Made by a program: the position numbers and the translations under genes
The notes under the pieces: generated by a model
Told to the model about the DNA's origin: nothing
What the model saw: only the letters and a program-made list of their open reading frames with translations
The model's database searches: none
NCBI GenBank assembly: GCA_903859205.1
Contig: CAIOLM010000030.1
Location: 29,059 to 93,058 of the forward strand
Reading direction: 5' to 3'
DNA length: 64,000 nt
Source of the DNA: an uncultured Microbacteriaceae bacterium
GTDB taxonomy: Bacteria > Actinomycetota > Actinomycetes > Actinomycetales > Microbacteriaceae
Shown: positions 57,875-64,000 of the stretch, in pieces
Position numbering within the stretch: the stretch's first letter is position 1
Layout of the letters: every line of letters starts with the position of its first letter

Positions 57875-57880
57875 AGGCTA
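57875..57880 (-). promoter_or_regulatory. Predicted -10 element for the potassium channel gene (leaderless)
   Basis: TAGCCT on the minus strand, 6 nt (AGAGTC), then ATG at 57868. Confidence 0.45.
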
Positions 57881-57921
57881 GCCAATCCGCCATTTCGGGC
57901 GCACCGTTACCTACATCGGCG

Positions 57922-57978
57922 GTTTGTTACCAGTTGTGACAAACGAAATTGAGACGGGCCCGCCTCTCGACTTACAGT
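57922..57978 (+). promoter_or_regulatory. metY promoter and upstream inverted repeat
   Basis: An imperfect 9-5-9 inverted repeat, GTTTGTTAC-CAGTT-GTGACAAAC (57922-57944, 8 of 9 pairs), stands 4 nt before a -35-like TTGAGA (57949-57954). TACAGT (57973-57978) follows after 18 nt. The transcript would have a leader of about 30 nt with AGGAG before metY. The repeat could bind a sulfur-metabolism regulator; no SAM riboswitch was recognised in this 146-nt gap. Confidence 0.5.
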
Positions 57979-58014
57979 CAAGAAATCAATCTTTTGTCTA
58001 CATAGGAGCACTCG

Positions 58015-59157
58015 ATGAGCAACGACCCAGCCAACTGGAAATTTGAAACCAAGCAGGTCCACACCGGAGCTGCTCCCGACCCCGTAACCAACGCGCGTGC
58101 GACGCCGATCTACCAGACGACCTCGTACGTGTTCAACAGTGCAGAGCACGCGAAGAACCTCTTCGCTCTGGCCGAGTTCGGAAACATCTACACCCGCATC
58201 CAGAACCCGACCCAAGATGTCGTCGAGCAGCGCGTAGCCGCTCTCGAGGGCGGTACCGCGGCTCTCATGGTTGCCTCGGGTCAGGCTGCCGAGACTTTTG
58301 CCGTTCTGAACATCGCTCAGGCTGGCGACCACATCGTCTCGTCAAGCTCGATTTACGGTGGTACCTACAACCTGTTCAAGTACACGCTGGCCAAGCTCGG
58401 TATCGAGACCACCTTCGTCGAGAACCAGGATGACGCTGACGAGTGGCGCCGCGCCGTTCGCCCGAACACCAAGCTGTTCTTTGCCGAGACCATTGGTAAC
58501 CCCCGCGTCAACGTTCTCGACATCAAGCTCGTTGCTGACGTGGCTCACGAGAACCGCGTTCCGCTGATCGTCGACAACACAATTGCGACTCCTTACCTCA
58601 TCCGCCCGCTCGAGCACGGAGCTGACATCGTCATCCACTCGGCAACCAAGTTCCTCGGCGGACACGGCACGGTCATCGGTGGAATCATCGTCGACGGTGG
58701 CAAGTTCGAGTGGTCAAAGAACGTCGACAAGTTCCCCGGCCTCACCGAGCCCGACCCCTCGTACCACGGCGCTTCCTACACGACCGTTCTCGGTGACGCG
58801 ATTGCGTACATCATCAAGGCCCGCGTGCAGCTGCTTCGCGACCTCGGTGCATCAATCGCTCCGGCCAGCGCATGGCAGATCATTCAGGGCATCGAGACGC
58901 TCAGCCTTCGTATCGAGCGCCACGTCGAGAACGCACAGAAGATCGCCGAGTGGCTTGAGGCTCACCCGCAGATCGAGTCGGTCAACTACGCAAGCCTGAA
59001 GTCGAGCCCGTGGTACACCAACGCCAATAAGTACGCCCCCAAGGGTGTCGGCGCCATCGTGTCGTTCGAAATCAAGGGCGGCGTCGAAGCTGGCAAGAAG
59101 TTCGTTGACGGCCTCTCGCTGTTCAGCCACCTCGCCAACATCGGTGACGTTCGTTAG
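58015..59157 (+). CDS. metY: O-acetylhomoserine aminocarboxypropyltransferase, cut short by an in-frame TAG
   Basis: MetY makes homocysteine from O-acetylhomoserine and sulfide with PLP. The open frame gives 380 residues with the PLP lysine in HSATKFLGGHG (Lys212) and tyrosine/arginine of YTRIQNPT. It ends at GDVR-TAG. In the family this continues as serine, [10 protein letters not shown] and so on, and the same frame goes on for 52 intact codons (59158-59313). The missing part holds the conserved arginine (in [10 protein letters not shown]) that holds the substrate carboxylate, so the 380-residue form is probably inactive. One base change (TCG to TAG) explains it. AGGAG precedes the ATG; metX follows. 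Confidence 0.88.
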   Translation: MSNDPANWKFETKQVHTGAAPDPVTNARATPIYQTTSYVFNSAEHAKNLFALAEFGNIYTRIQNPTQDVVEQRVAALEGGTAALMVASGQAAETFAVLNIAQAGDHIVSSSSIYGGTYNLFKYTLAKLGIETTFVENQDDADEWRRAVRPNTKLFFAETIGNPRVNVLDIKLVADVAHENRVPLIVDNTIATPYLIRPLEHGADIVIHSATKFLGGHGTVIGGIIVDGGKFEWSKNVDKFPGLTEPDPSYHGASYTTVLGDAIAYIIKARVQLLRDLGASIAPASAWQIIQGIETLSLRIERHVENAQKIAEWLEAHPQIESVNYASLKSSPWYTNANKYAPKGVGAIVSFEIKGGVEAGKKFVDGLSLFSHLANIGDVR

Positions 59158-59316
59158 CTGGTCATTCACCCGGCATCGACCACGCACTCGCAGCTCACCC
59201 CCGAGCAGCAGCTGACCTCGGGTGTTACCCCGGGCCTCATCCGCCTCTCGGTCGGTATTGAGAACGTCGATGACCTCATCGCCGACCTCGAGACCGGTCT
59301 GGCTGCCGCCAAGTAA
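59155..59316 (+). pseudogene. metY: Downstream remainder of metY after the in-frame amber codon
   Basis: TAG at 59155-59157 and then 52 codons in the same frame up to TAA at 59314-59316, coding [19 protein letters not shown], then [19 protein letters not shown] and a short helix. All of this looks unchanged from a functional MetY C-terminus, so the stop is recent, suppressed or a sequence error. A full-length product would have 433 residues. Confidence 0.85.
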
Positions 59317-59389
59317 GTTCTGCTCACCCGGCTGGTGCCGATCATCTCAGCGCAGATGGTCGGCACCACTGGTTTAAGCTGGGAACACC

Positions 59390-60601
59390 ATGGAGTGGCA
59401 AACATCCGGAGATACTGAACCGTCGGCATTCGTGACCGACGAGCAGTTGCGCGCGCTCGCGGGTAAGCCCCCGGCCACCGGAGCGTGGCGCGACGGTGAT
59501 TTTGCGGGCAACCGCCAGTTCGCCAATCTCGGTCCGATGGACTTCGAGAGCGGCGGCTCGCTTCCACACGTGCGCTTGGCCTTCGAAACCTGGGGTGAAC
59601 TCAATGAAGCCCGCGATAACGCGGTGCTCGTCTTGCATGCGCTCACCGGCGACTCTCACGTTGTCGGTGAGTCTGGCCGAGGTCACGTCACCGCCGGCTG
59701 GTGGGACGAGGTCGTCGGCCCAGGAAAAGCTGTCGACACCAATAAATACTTTGTGGTTGCTCCAAATGTGCTTGGCGGCTGCCAGGGCAGCACTGGCCCG
59801 GCATCCCTGGCCCCCGACGGCTACGAATGGGGTGCGCGTTTTCCATACACGACCATTCGCGACCAGGTAGTCGCACAGGTCATGCTGAGTGATTTCTTGG
59901 GCATCGAAGTGTGGAATGCCGTCATTGGCGGATCCATGGGCGCTATGCACTCACTCGAATGGGGCATCGCCTACCCGCAGCGCGCCAAGCGCCTTGCGGT
60001 CATTGCTGCGCCCGCCGCGACCAGTGCCGATGAGATCGCCTTGAACACGGTTCAAATTGAGGCGATCAAGATGGACCCGCTCTGGCGCGCCGGTCACTAC
60101 TACGAAGCGAACGATGGCGACGGCCCGCACCACGGCCTGGCGCTGGCTCGACGCATCTCATTCCAGAACTTCCGCACGCCGGCCGAGCTGAACGATCGGT
60201 TCGACCGGTCTTCGCAAAGCGACATCAGCCCGCTGGGCAAAGGCGGGCGCTTCGCCGTGGCCAGTTACCTGGACTTTCACGGCAATAAGTTCACCCGTCG
60301 CTTTGACGCCAACAGCTACATCACGCTCGTTGAGGCAATGAATTCACATGACGTCGGCCGTGACCGCGGTGGCATCGACAAGGCCTTATCTACAATCACT
60401 GCTCCCACACTGGTTCTGGGAATCGACAGCGACCGCTTCTTCCCCTACGCCGGGCAAGAGCGAATTGCCGCCGTCGTACCGGGCAACCTCGATGGTGACG
60501 TGCCGTTCACGCTGCACTCCGACTTCGGCCACGATGCCTTCCTCATTGAGAGCGAAATCGTTGGGTCACAGCTCGCGCGCCTGCTGAGCACCCCCGCCTA
60601 G
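59390..60601 (+). CDS. metX: Homoserine O-acetyltransferase
   Basis: Acetylates homoserine with acetyl-CoA, giving the substrate of MetY. The 403 residues are an alpha/beta hydrolase: nucleophile Ser182 in GGSMGAMHSLEW, the aspartate of LGIDSDRFFP (about 344) and the histidine of FGHDAFL (about 384). The segment NVLGGCQGSTGP is the MetX signature. It lies 73 nt after the metY reading frame and presumably shares its message. Its function would be pointless without a working MetY or MetZ elsewhere. Stop is shared as CTAG with the convergent gene. Confidence 0.95.
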   Translation: MEWQTSGDTEPSAFVTDEQLRALAGKPPATGAWRDGDFAGNRQFANLGPMDFESGGSLPHVRLAFETWGELNEARDNAVLVLHALTGDSHVVGESGRGHVTAGWWDEVVGPGKAVDTNKYFVVAPNVLGGCQGSTGPASLAPDGYEWGARFPYTTIRDQVVAQVMLSDFLGIEVWNAVIGGSMGAMHSLEWGIAYPQRAKRLAVIAAPAATSADEIALNTVQIEAIKMDPLWRAGHYYEANDGDGPHHGLALARRISFQNFRTPAELNDRFDRSSQSDISPLGKGGRFAVASYLDFHGNKFTRRFDANSYITLVEAMNSHDVGRDRGGIDKALSTITAPTLVLGIDSDRFFPYAGQERIAAVVPGNLDGDVPFTLHSDFGHDAFLIESEIVGSQLARLLSTPA

Positions 60602-61821
60602 GCGGCGCGTCTGCGTCTGGCAACCAGGGCCAGCGCGTACGCAAACAGCGCAATCTCTGAAAGATTTCGCACTGACAGAATCACGAGTGCCACTGGCGTG
60701 ACGTCGAGCACACCGTCGTACATCCACGGATAAATAATTTGCGTGAGCAGAATCGATGCCAACGCAATCACGGCCAGCGGCATGAAGCGGGCTCGGTCGA
60801 GAAGGAGTCCGAGCAAAATCGGTGGAATGAGCCAGCAGAAGTATTGTGGCGAGCCCACTTTATTGAACGCGATGAGAGCCATGACGAAGGCGAGTGACGA
60901 CGCCGGAAGGTAAGCAATCGGCGCACGTGAGTGACGCACTCGCCAGGCGGTGACGGCGGCAACAGCCAGCACGGCCCCGGCCATGAGAATTGTCATCAGC
61001 GAAGCCACCTGCGATACCCCGAGCCCACTGACTTGGTACGTCAGGAGGTCTTTGTCGAAATAGATCTGTGAGTTCGCATCGCCGAATGAAGCAAGCCACA
61101 GGTAGGGCGTGGCAGCGGGAGATTCGATCTGAAGCCCCCGAGAACCCTGGAAGCCGAGGAAGCTAAAAAGGTTGCCTCCAGCGCCGAGTGCCAATCCGAT
61201 TGCGATGACGACACCAGAGAATAATGCCCCTCCTGCGACGAGCGCCCAGCGTCGGCGCAGCAGGACAAAGGCCGAAGCAATGAGCGCGACAGGCCACACC
61301 TTGATCCATGTTCCCAACGCCAGAAGAACGCCGGCGAGCGCGGGTCGAGTCAGCAGGAACATCAGCCCCAGAATGGCGATGGGTGTAACAACGGAATCGA
61401 TGCGACCGAGTGAGACTGGGCCAAGCGCTAGGAGCGAAAGTGTCCACCACCACGCCGCGAGCGGCCGAGCACTGGGCACGCGCGCGCCGCGCACCAAGAA
61501 GTAGAACGCGACGAGGTCGAGAATGCTGACCATAATCAGCCACGAGATCACGTAATGACCCATGCCGGCGATGGCGGGCAAGAGTAACGGCACGAGCGCG
61601 ACAATCGGATAAACCCACGGGGTGTTAACGCCCACGACGAACTGACCGTTGAGCGCGCCCTGGACCCAGAACGGATAAACGCCAGAGACATCACCCAAAG
61701 AACCCGGGCCGACAACCATGCCCAGCCACATCAGCCAGATGTGGGCCGCCACAAACGCGCTCCAGAGCGTAGCGGGGTGGCTCCACCAGCGCACGCTGGA
61801 GCGTGGTGTGACCGAGGTCAC
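60598..61821 (-). CDS. GT87-like polyprenyl-phosphate mannosyltransferase family membrane protein
   Basis: A 407-residue protein with about ten hydrophobic helices in the layout of GT-C enzymes of family GT87 (alpha-1,2-mannosyltransferases of lipomannan synthesis in mycobacteria). The first periplasmic loop contains an aspartate-bearing GSLGDVSGVYPFWVQGAL segment (about 40-57). GTWIKVWPVAL (about 168-178) and FNKVGSPQYFCWLIPPILLG (about 320-339) are family-like. It overlaps the nnrD stop by 4 nt and is likely co-transcribed with it. Substrate unknown. Confidence 0.82.
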   Translation of the reverse strand: MTSVTPRSSVRWWSHPATLWSAFVAAHIWLMWLGMVVGPGSLGDVSGVYPFWVQGALNGQFVVGVNTPWVYPIVALVPLLLPAIAGMGHYVISWLIMVSILDLVAFYFLVRGARVPSARPLAAWWWTLSLLALGPVSLGRIDSVVTPIAILGLMFLLTRPALAGVLLALGTWIKVWPVALIASAFVLLRRRWALVAGGALFSGVVIAIGLALGAGGNLFSFLGFQGSRGLQIESPAATPYLWLASFGDANSQIYFDKDLLTYQVSGLGVSQVASLMTILMAGAVLAVAAVTAWRVRHSRAPIAYLPASSLAFVMALIAFNKVGSPQYFCWLIPPILLGLLLDRARFMPLAVIALASILLTQIIYPWMYDGVLDVTPVALVILSVRNLSEIALFAYALALVARRRRAA

Positions 61822-62672
61822 AGGATTTCCGCCACGGCCGAACTAATCGACGCGGCTACGTCGAGGGCCACTAGCGGTCCGCCTGCGGAGGCGTGCAAAC
61901 CTGCAAGTGCGTGCACGAGTGCCGCCGTTGCCGCGAGCGATCCCAGAATGGCTGGGTCTTCGACAATGGCGACGGCGTGAGTGGCAACGAGTGCTCCCAA
62001 AATTCCGGCGAGCACATCCCCGGTGCCGGCCGTGGCCATCCATGTCGTTGATGCGGGAACCACCGCGTGAAAGCGATTGCCGCGAGAGTCTGCCTCAGAG
62101 ACGATGTGCGAGATGTTGCCCTTGAGCAAAACTGTCACGCCGAATTCATCGGCGGCCAAACACGCCCAGCGTGCAGGATCCTTTGCCACGTCGGAAGCGC
62201 TGACCTTGATTCCGTTGTCGCTGAGCAGTCGCACGAGTTCTTTGTGGTGCGGGGTGATGATGACCGGCCCCGTCGCTTCACGCAGCCGTGAAAGAGCGCC
62301 GGCATCCAAGACCACTGGCACGCCGCTGTTAAGAGCAGCGCTCATTTCGTCAACCTGAACATCGTCGAGTTTGGTCGGATCTATGCCCGAGCCGATGAGA
62401 AAGGCATCGACCTTGCCGGGCACCGTGACCACTTCGGGGCGACGCTCGAGAACCAGTCGGGTTGGCTCAGTTGCGCCCCGGTAGCGCAGCATGCCGACTC
62501 CTGTGCGGGACGCAGCCTCTACTCCGAGGACCGCAGCGCCCGGATATTGGCTCGATCCAGTGATGACACCGAGCACGCCGTGCGAATACTTGTCGTCATT
62601 GGCACCGGGCACCCGAATGAACGGAGCTGCCTCGCGCGCTCCCCACGAGAGGGGTTCGACTATCGACGGCAT
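61818..62672 (-). CDS. nnrD: ADP-dependent NAD(P)H-hydrate dehydratase
   Basis: Repairs hydrated NAD(P)H with ADP. The 284 residues have the ribokinase-like carbohydrate kinase fold: DKYSHGVLGVITGSSQYPGA (about 28-47), the PHHKELVRLL segment (about 155) and the catalytic TAGTGDVLAGILGAL (about 225-239). The epimerase half found in fused Nnr proteins is absent. ATG at 62672 or a GTG two codons upstream (62678) is the start. Divergent from the flavin oxidoreductase across 23 nt. Confidence 0.92.
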   Translation of the reverse strand: MPSIVEPLSWGAREAAPFIRVPGANDDKYSHGVLGVITGSSQYPGAAVLGVEAASRTGVGMLRYRGATEPTRLVLERRPEVVTVPGKVDAFLIGSGIDPTKLDDVQVDEMSAALNSGVPVVLDAGALSRLREATGPVIITPHHKELVRLLSDNGIKVSASDVAKDPARWACLAADEFGVTVLLKGNISHIVSEADSRGNRFHAVVPASTTWMATAGTGDVLAGILGALVATHAVAIVEDPAILGSLAATAALVHALAGLHASAGGPLVALDVAASISSAVAEIL

Positions 62673-62679
62673 GCTCACA

Positions 62680-62689
62680 ACGATAGTTT
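62680..62689. promoter_or_regulatory. Overlapping divergent -10 elements (nnrD / OYE)
   Basis: Minus-strand TATCGT (62685-62680) stands 7 nt before the nnrD ATG, and plus-strand TAGTTT (62684-62689) 6 nt before the ATG at 62696. The two hexamers share two base pairs, so the two promoters should compete for polymerase. Confidence 0.45.
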
Positions 62690-62695
62690 GTTTGC

Positions 62696-63790
62696 ATGAC
62701 GACACCCACTCTGTTCAGTCCCCTCACGATTCGCTCGGTCACGTTCCGCAACCGTGCGTGGGTGCCCCCGATGTGTCAGTACTCGTGCGTCGCCGGTGAC
62801 GGCGTGGCGACAGCATGGCACCACGTGCACCTCGGATCGATGGCTGCGGGTGGGGCCGGCCTCATCATCGCCGAGGCAACTGCAGTGACCCCGGAAGGTC
62901 GCATCTCTGCCCACGACTGTGGTCTGTGGAACGACGCCCAGCGCGATGCGTGGAAGCCCATCGTTGCGTTCATTCGCGGTCAGGGTGCGGTTGCCGGCAT
63001 CCAGCTCGCGCACGCCGGTCGAAAGGCCTCAATCTGGGCTGACTGGGGCACCGACGGCAAGACGGGTTCGCAACCTCAGAGTGAGGGCGGATGGCAGACC
63101 ATCGCACCCTCGGCCATCGAGTTCCCCGGCTACCTACCCCCTCGTGAAATGACCGACAACGACATCATCGAGGTCACGAACGCGTTCGTCTCGGCCTCTC
63201 GCCGTGCAGTCGATGCCGGATTTCAGGTGCTCGAGATTCACGCTGCCCACGGATACCTGCTGCACGAGTTCCTTTCACCTCTGAGCAACCTTCGAGACGA
63301 CCAGTTTGGCGGCGCCCTTGAAAATCGCGCGCGTCTGCTCGTCGACATTGTCGAAAAGATGCGCGCTGAGGTTGGCGAGGAGACGCTTATTTTCGTTCGC
63401 TTCTCGGCCACCGACTGGAGCCCCGAGGGCTGGAATGAAGAAGAGTGCGCCGTCGTTGCCGACTGGTGCCTCAAAGCCGGTGCCGACCTTTTCGACGTCT
63501 CGAGTGGCGGAAACATCACGGGAGTGAGCATCCCCGTGGGCCAGGGCTACCAGGTTCCCCTCGCGAACTTCCTCAAGCAGCACGCCCACGGTCCGACCGC
63601 TGCCGTCGGCATGATTACCGAGGCTGCGTTCGCAAATTCGGTCATCGAGTCAGGTCAAGCGGATGCCGTACTGATCGGTCGCGAATCACTGCGCGACCCG
63701 CACTGGACCTTGCGTGCTGCCGTCGAACTTGGCGTCGACGTCGACTACTGGCCGGCACAGTATCGCCGGGCTAAACCAAAAATCCGCTAG
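62696..63790 (+). CDS. NADH:flavin oxidoreductase, old yellow enzyme (YqjM-like)
   Basis: A 364-residue FMN enzyme that reduces activated C=C bonds, often in electrophile or xenobiotic detoxification. The YqjM-class cysteine is in VPPMCQYS (Cys27), the flavin and substrate residues in LAHAGRKAS (about 102-110) and the HAAHGYLLHEFLSPLSNLR segment (split over about 182-200). The NADPH-side loop and the end (ADAVLIGRESLRDP) are typical. Physiological substrate unknown. Its stop is shared, as CTAG, with the convergent gene. Confidence 0.93.
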   Translation: MTTPTLFSPLTIRSVTFRNRAWVPPMCQYSCVAGDGVATAWHHVHLGSMAAGGAGLIIAEATAVTPEGRISAHDCGLWNDAQRDAWKPIVAFIRGQGAVAGIQLAHAGRKASIWADWGTDGKTGSQPQSEGGWQTIAPSAIEFPGYLPPREMTDNDIIEVTNAFVSASRRAVDAGFQVLEIHAAHGYLLHEFLSPLSNLRDDQFGGALENRARLLVDIVEKMRAEVGEETLIFVRFSATDWSPEGWNEEECAVVADWCLKAGADLFDVSSGGNITGVSIPVGQGYQVPLANFLKQHAHGPTAAVGMITEAAFANSVIESGQADAVLIGRESLRDPHWTLRAAVELGVDVDYWPAQYRRAKPKIR

Positions 63791-64000
63791 CGACGACGAC
63801 GCGTCGCGTCGTTTACTTCGCCAACGAGCTCTTCGATGATGTCTTCGAGGAACAGCACGCCCGTGACAAATCCGCCGGAGTCGACGACCCGGGCGAGGTG
63901 GCTGCCCGCGCGCTGAAGTAGAGCGAGGGCATCCTCGAGGTCGGTCTCAGTCGAGACCGTTTCCAGCTTGCGAATCTTCTTGGGCTCCACCAGCCCGGCA
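63787..64000 (-). CDS. CBS-domain protein, HlyC/CorC family (C-terminal part, runs off right edge)
   Basis: Only the last 70 codons are in the window; the start lies beyond the right edge. The sequence shows the second CBS repeat (ARVVDSGGFVTGVLFLEDIIEELVGE), preceded by a helix with the LEDALALLQRAGSH pattern. This matches DUF21/CBS transporters related to CorC and hemolysin C, whose LEDIIEELVGEI segment is characteristic. It lacks the C-terminal CorC_HlyC domain of longer members, ending in a basic RRRR tail. Confidence 0.85.
   Translation of the reverse strand, partial: AGLVEPKKIRKLETVSTETDLEDALALLQRAGSHLARVVDSGGFVTGVLFLEDIIEELVGEVNDATRRRR

Noticed and set aside
57869..58014. SAM riboswitch upstream of metY
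   Set aside because: The leader after the predicted promoter is only about 30 nt, and no SAM-I, SAM-II or SAM-IV-like core was recognised.
58015..59316. UAG recoded as pyrrolysine or reassigned genome-wide
   Set aside because: Many genes here end normally at TAG (ispG, galE, metX, the crotonase and others), RF1 is present, and the replaced residue in the family is serine. Local read-through or mutation is more plausible.

Overview
The window looks like a compact piece of an actinobacterial chromosome, most likely a small-genome member of the Microbacteriaceae. The signs are roughly 60% G+C, very short gaps between genes (no gene-free stretch over 300 bases), many GTG starts, and the block argS-lysA-hom-thrC-thrB-rho-prfA / prmC-tsaC-wecA-atpIBEFHAGDC, which is the order known from Mycobacterium and relatives. 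There are no insertion sequences, phage genes, CRISPR arrays or rRNA genes. One tRNA-Arg(CCG) is present.

Layout. 1-9205 (minus): isoprenoid, membrane-protease and translation genes read in the order dxr, rseP-like, ispG, MFS transporter, proS, nusA, ylxR, infB; infB runs off the left edge. 9257-13988 (plus): gabT, an asparaginase, a secreted GH25-like protein and alanine dehydrogenase. 13917-17092 (minus): a PP2C phosphatase and an FtsK/SpoIIIE-type ATPase. 17157-20071: a divergent aldehyde dehydrogenase / class III aminotransferase pair that, with gabT, suggests putrescine and GABA breakdown. 20146-21430: methylguanine methyltransferase and YaaA. 21497-31816 (minus): the complete F1Fo ATP synthase operon, preceded by wecA, tsaC and prmC. 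31919-33522 (plus): cysK-cysE, set into the conserved block. 33531-41223 (minus): prfA, rho, thrB, thrC, hom, lysA. 41287-44796: galE, argS, a lipoprotein gene and tRNA-Arg. 44967-49904: a galactofuranan locus (GlfT2-like, Glf, two further glycosyltransferases). 49954-55794: membrane and nucleotide-sugar genes. 55791-57868 (minus): GNAT, ung and a potassium channel. 58015-60601 (plus): metY-metX. 60598-62672 (minus): NnrD and a GT87 enzyme. 62696-64000: an old-yellow-enzyme gene and the end of a CBS-domain protein.

How the genes work together. hom, thrC and thrB make threonine, and hom with metX and metY would make methionine by direct sulfhydrylation, using sulfide that cysE-cysK also use for cysteine. 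dxr and ispG belong to the MEP isoprenoid route, which supplies the polyprenyl carrier used by WecA and the galactofuranosyl and other glycosyltransferases.

The most notable observations are: (1) metY has an in-frame TAG at a position that is normally serine, while the remaining 52 codons downstream stay intact; (2) at least 14 transcription-unit-leading genes have a TAnnnT-like -10 hexamer exactly 6-7 nt before the start codon, which predicts leaderless mRNAs; (3) atpB has no ATG/GTG/TTG at its conserved N-terminus, and a CTG sits at ideal distance from a good Shine-Dalgarno; (4) a long stable hairpin in the infB leader covers its Shine-Dalgarno; (5) Rho appears to lack the usual N-terminal Rho_N domain. 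No clearly new multi-gene system was found; most of the window is ordinary core genome.
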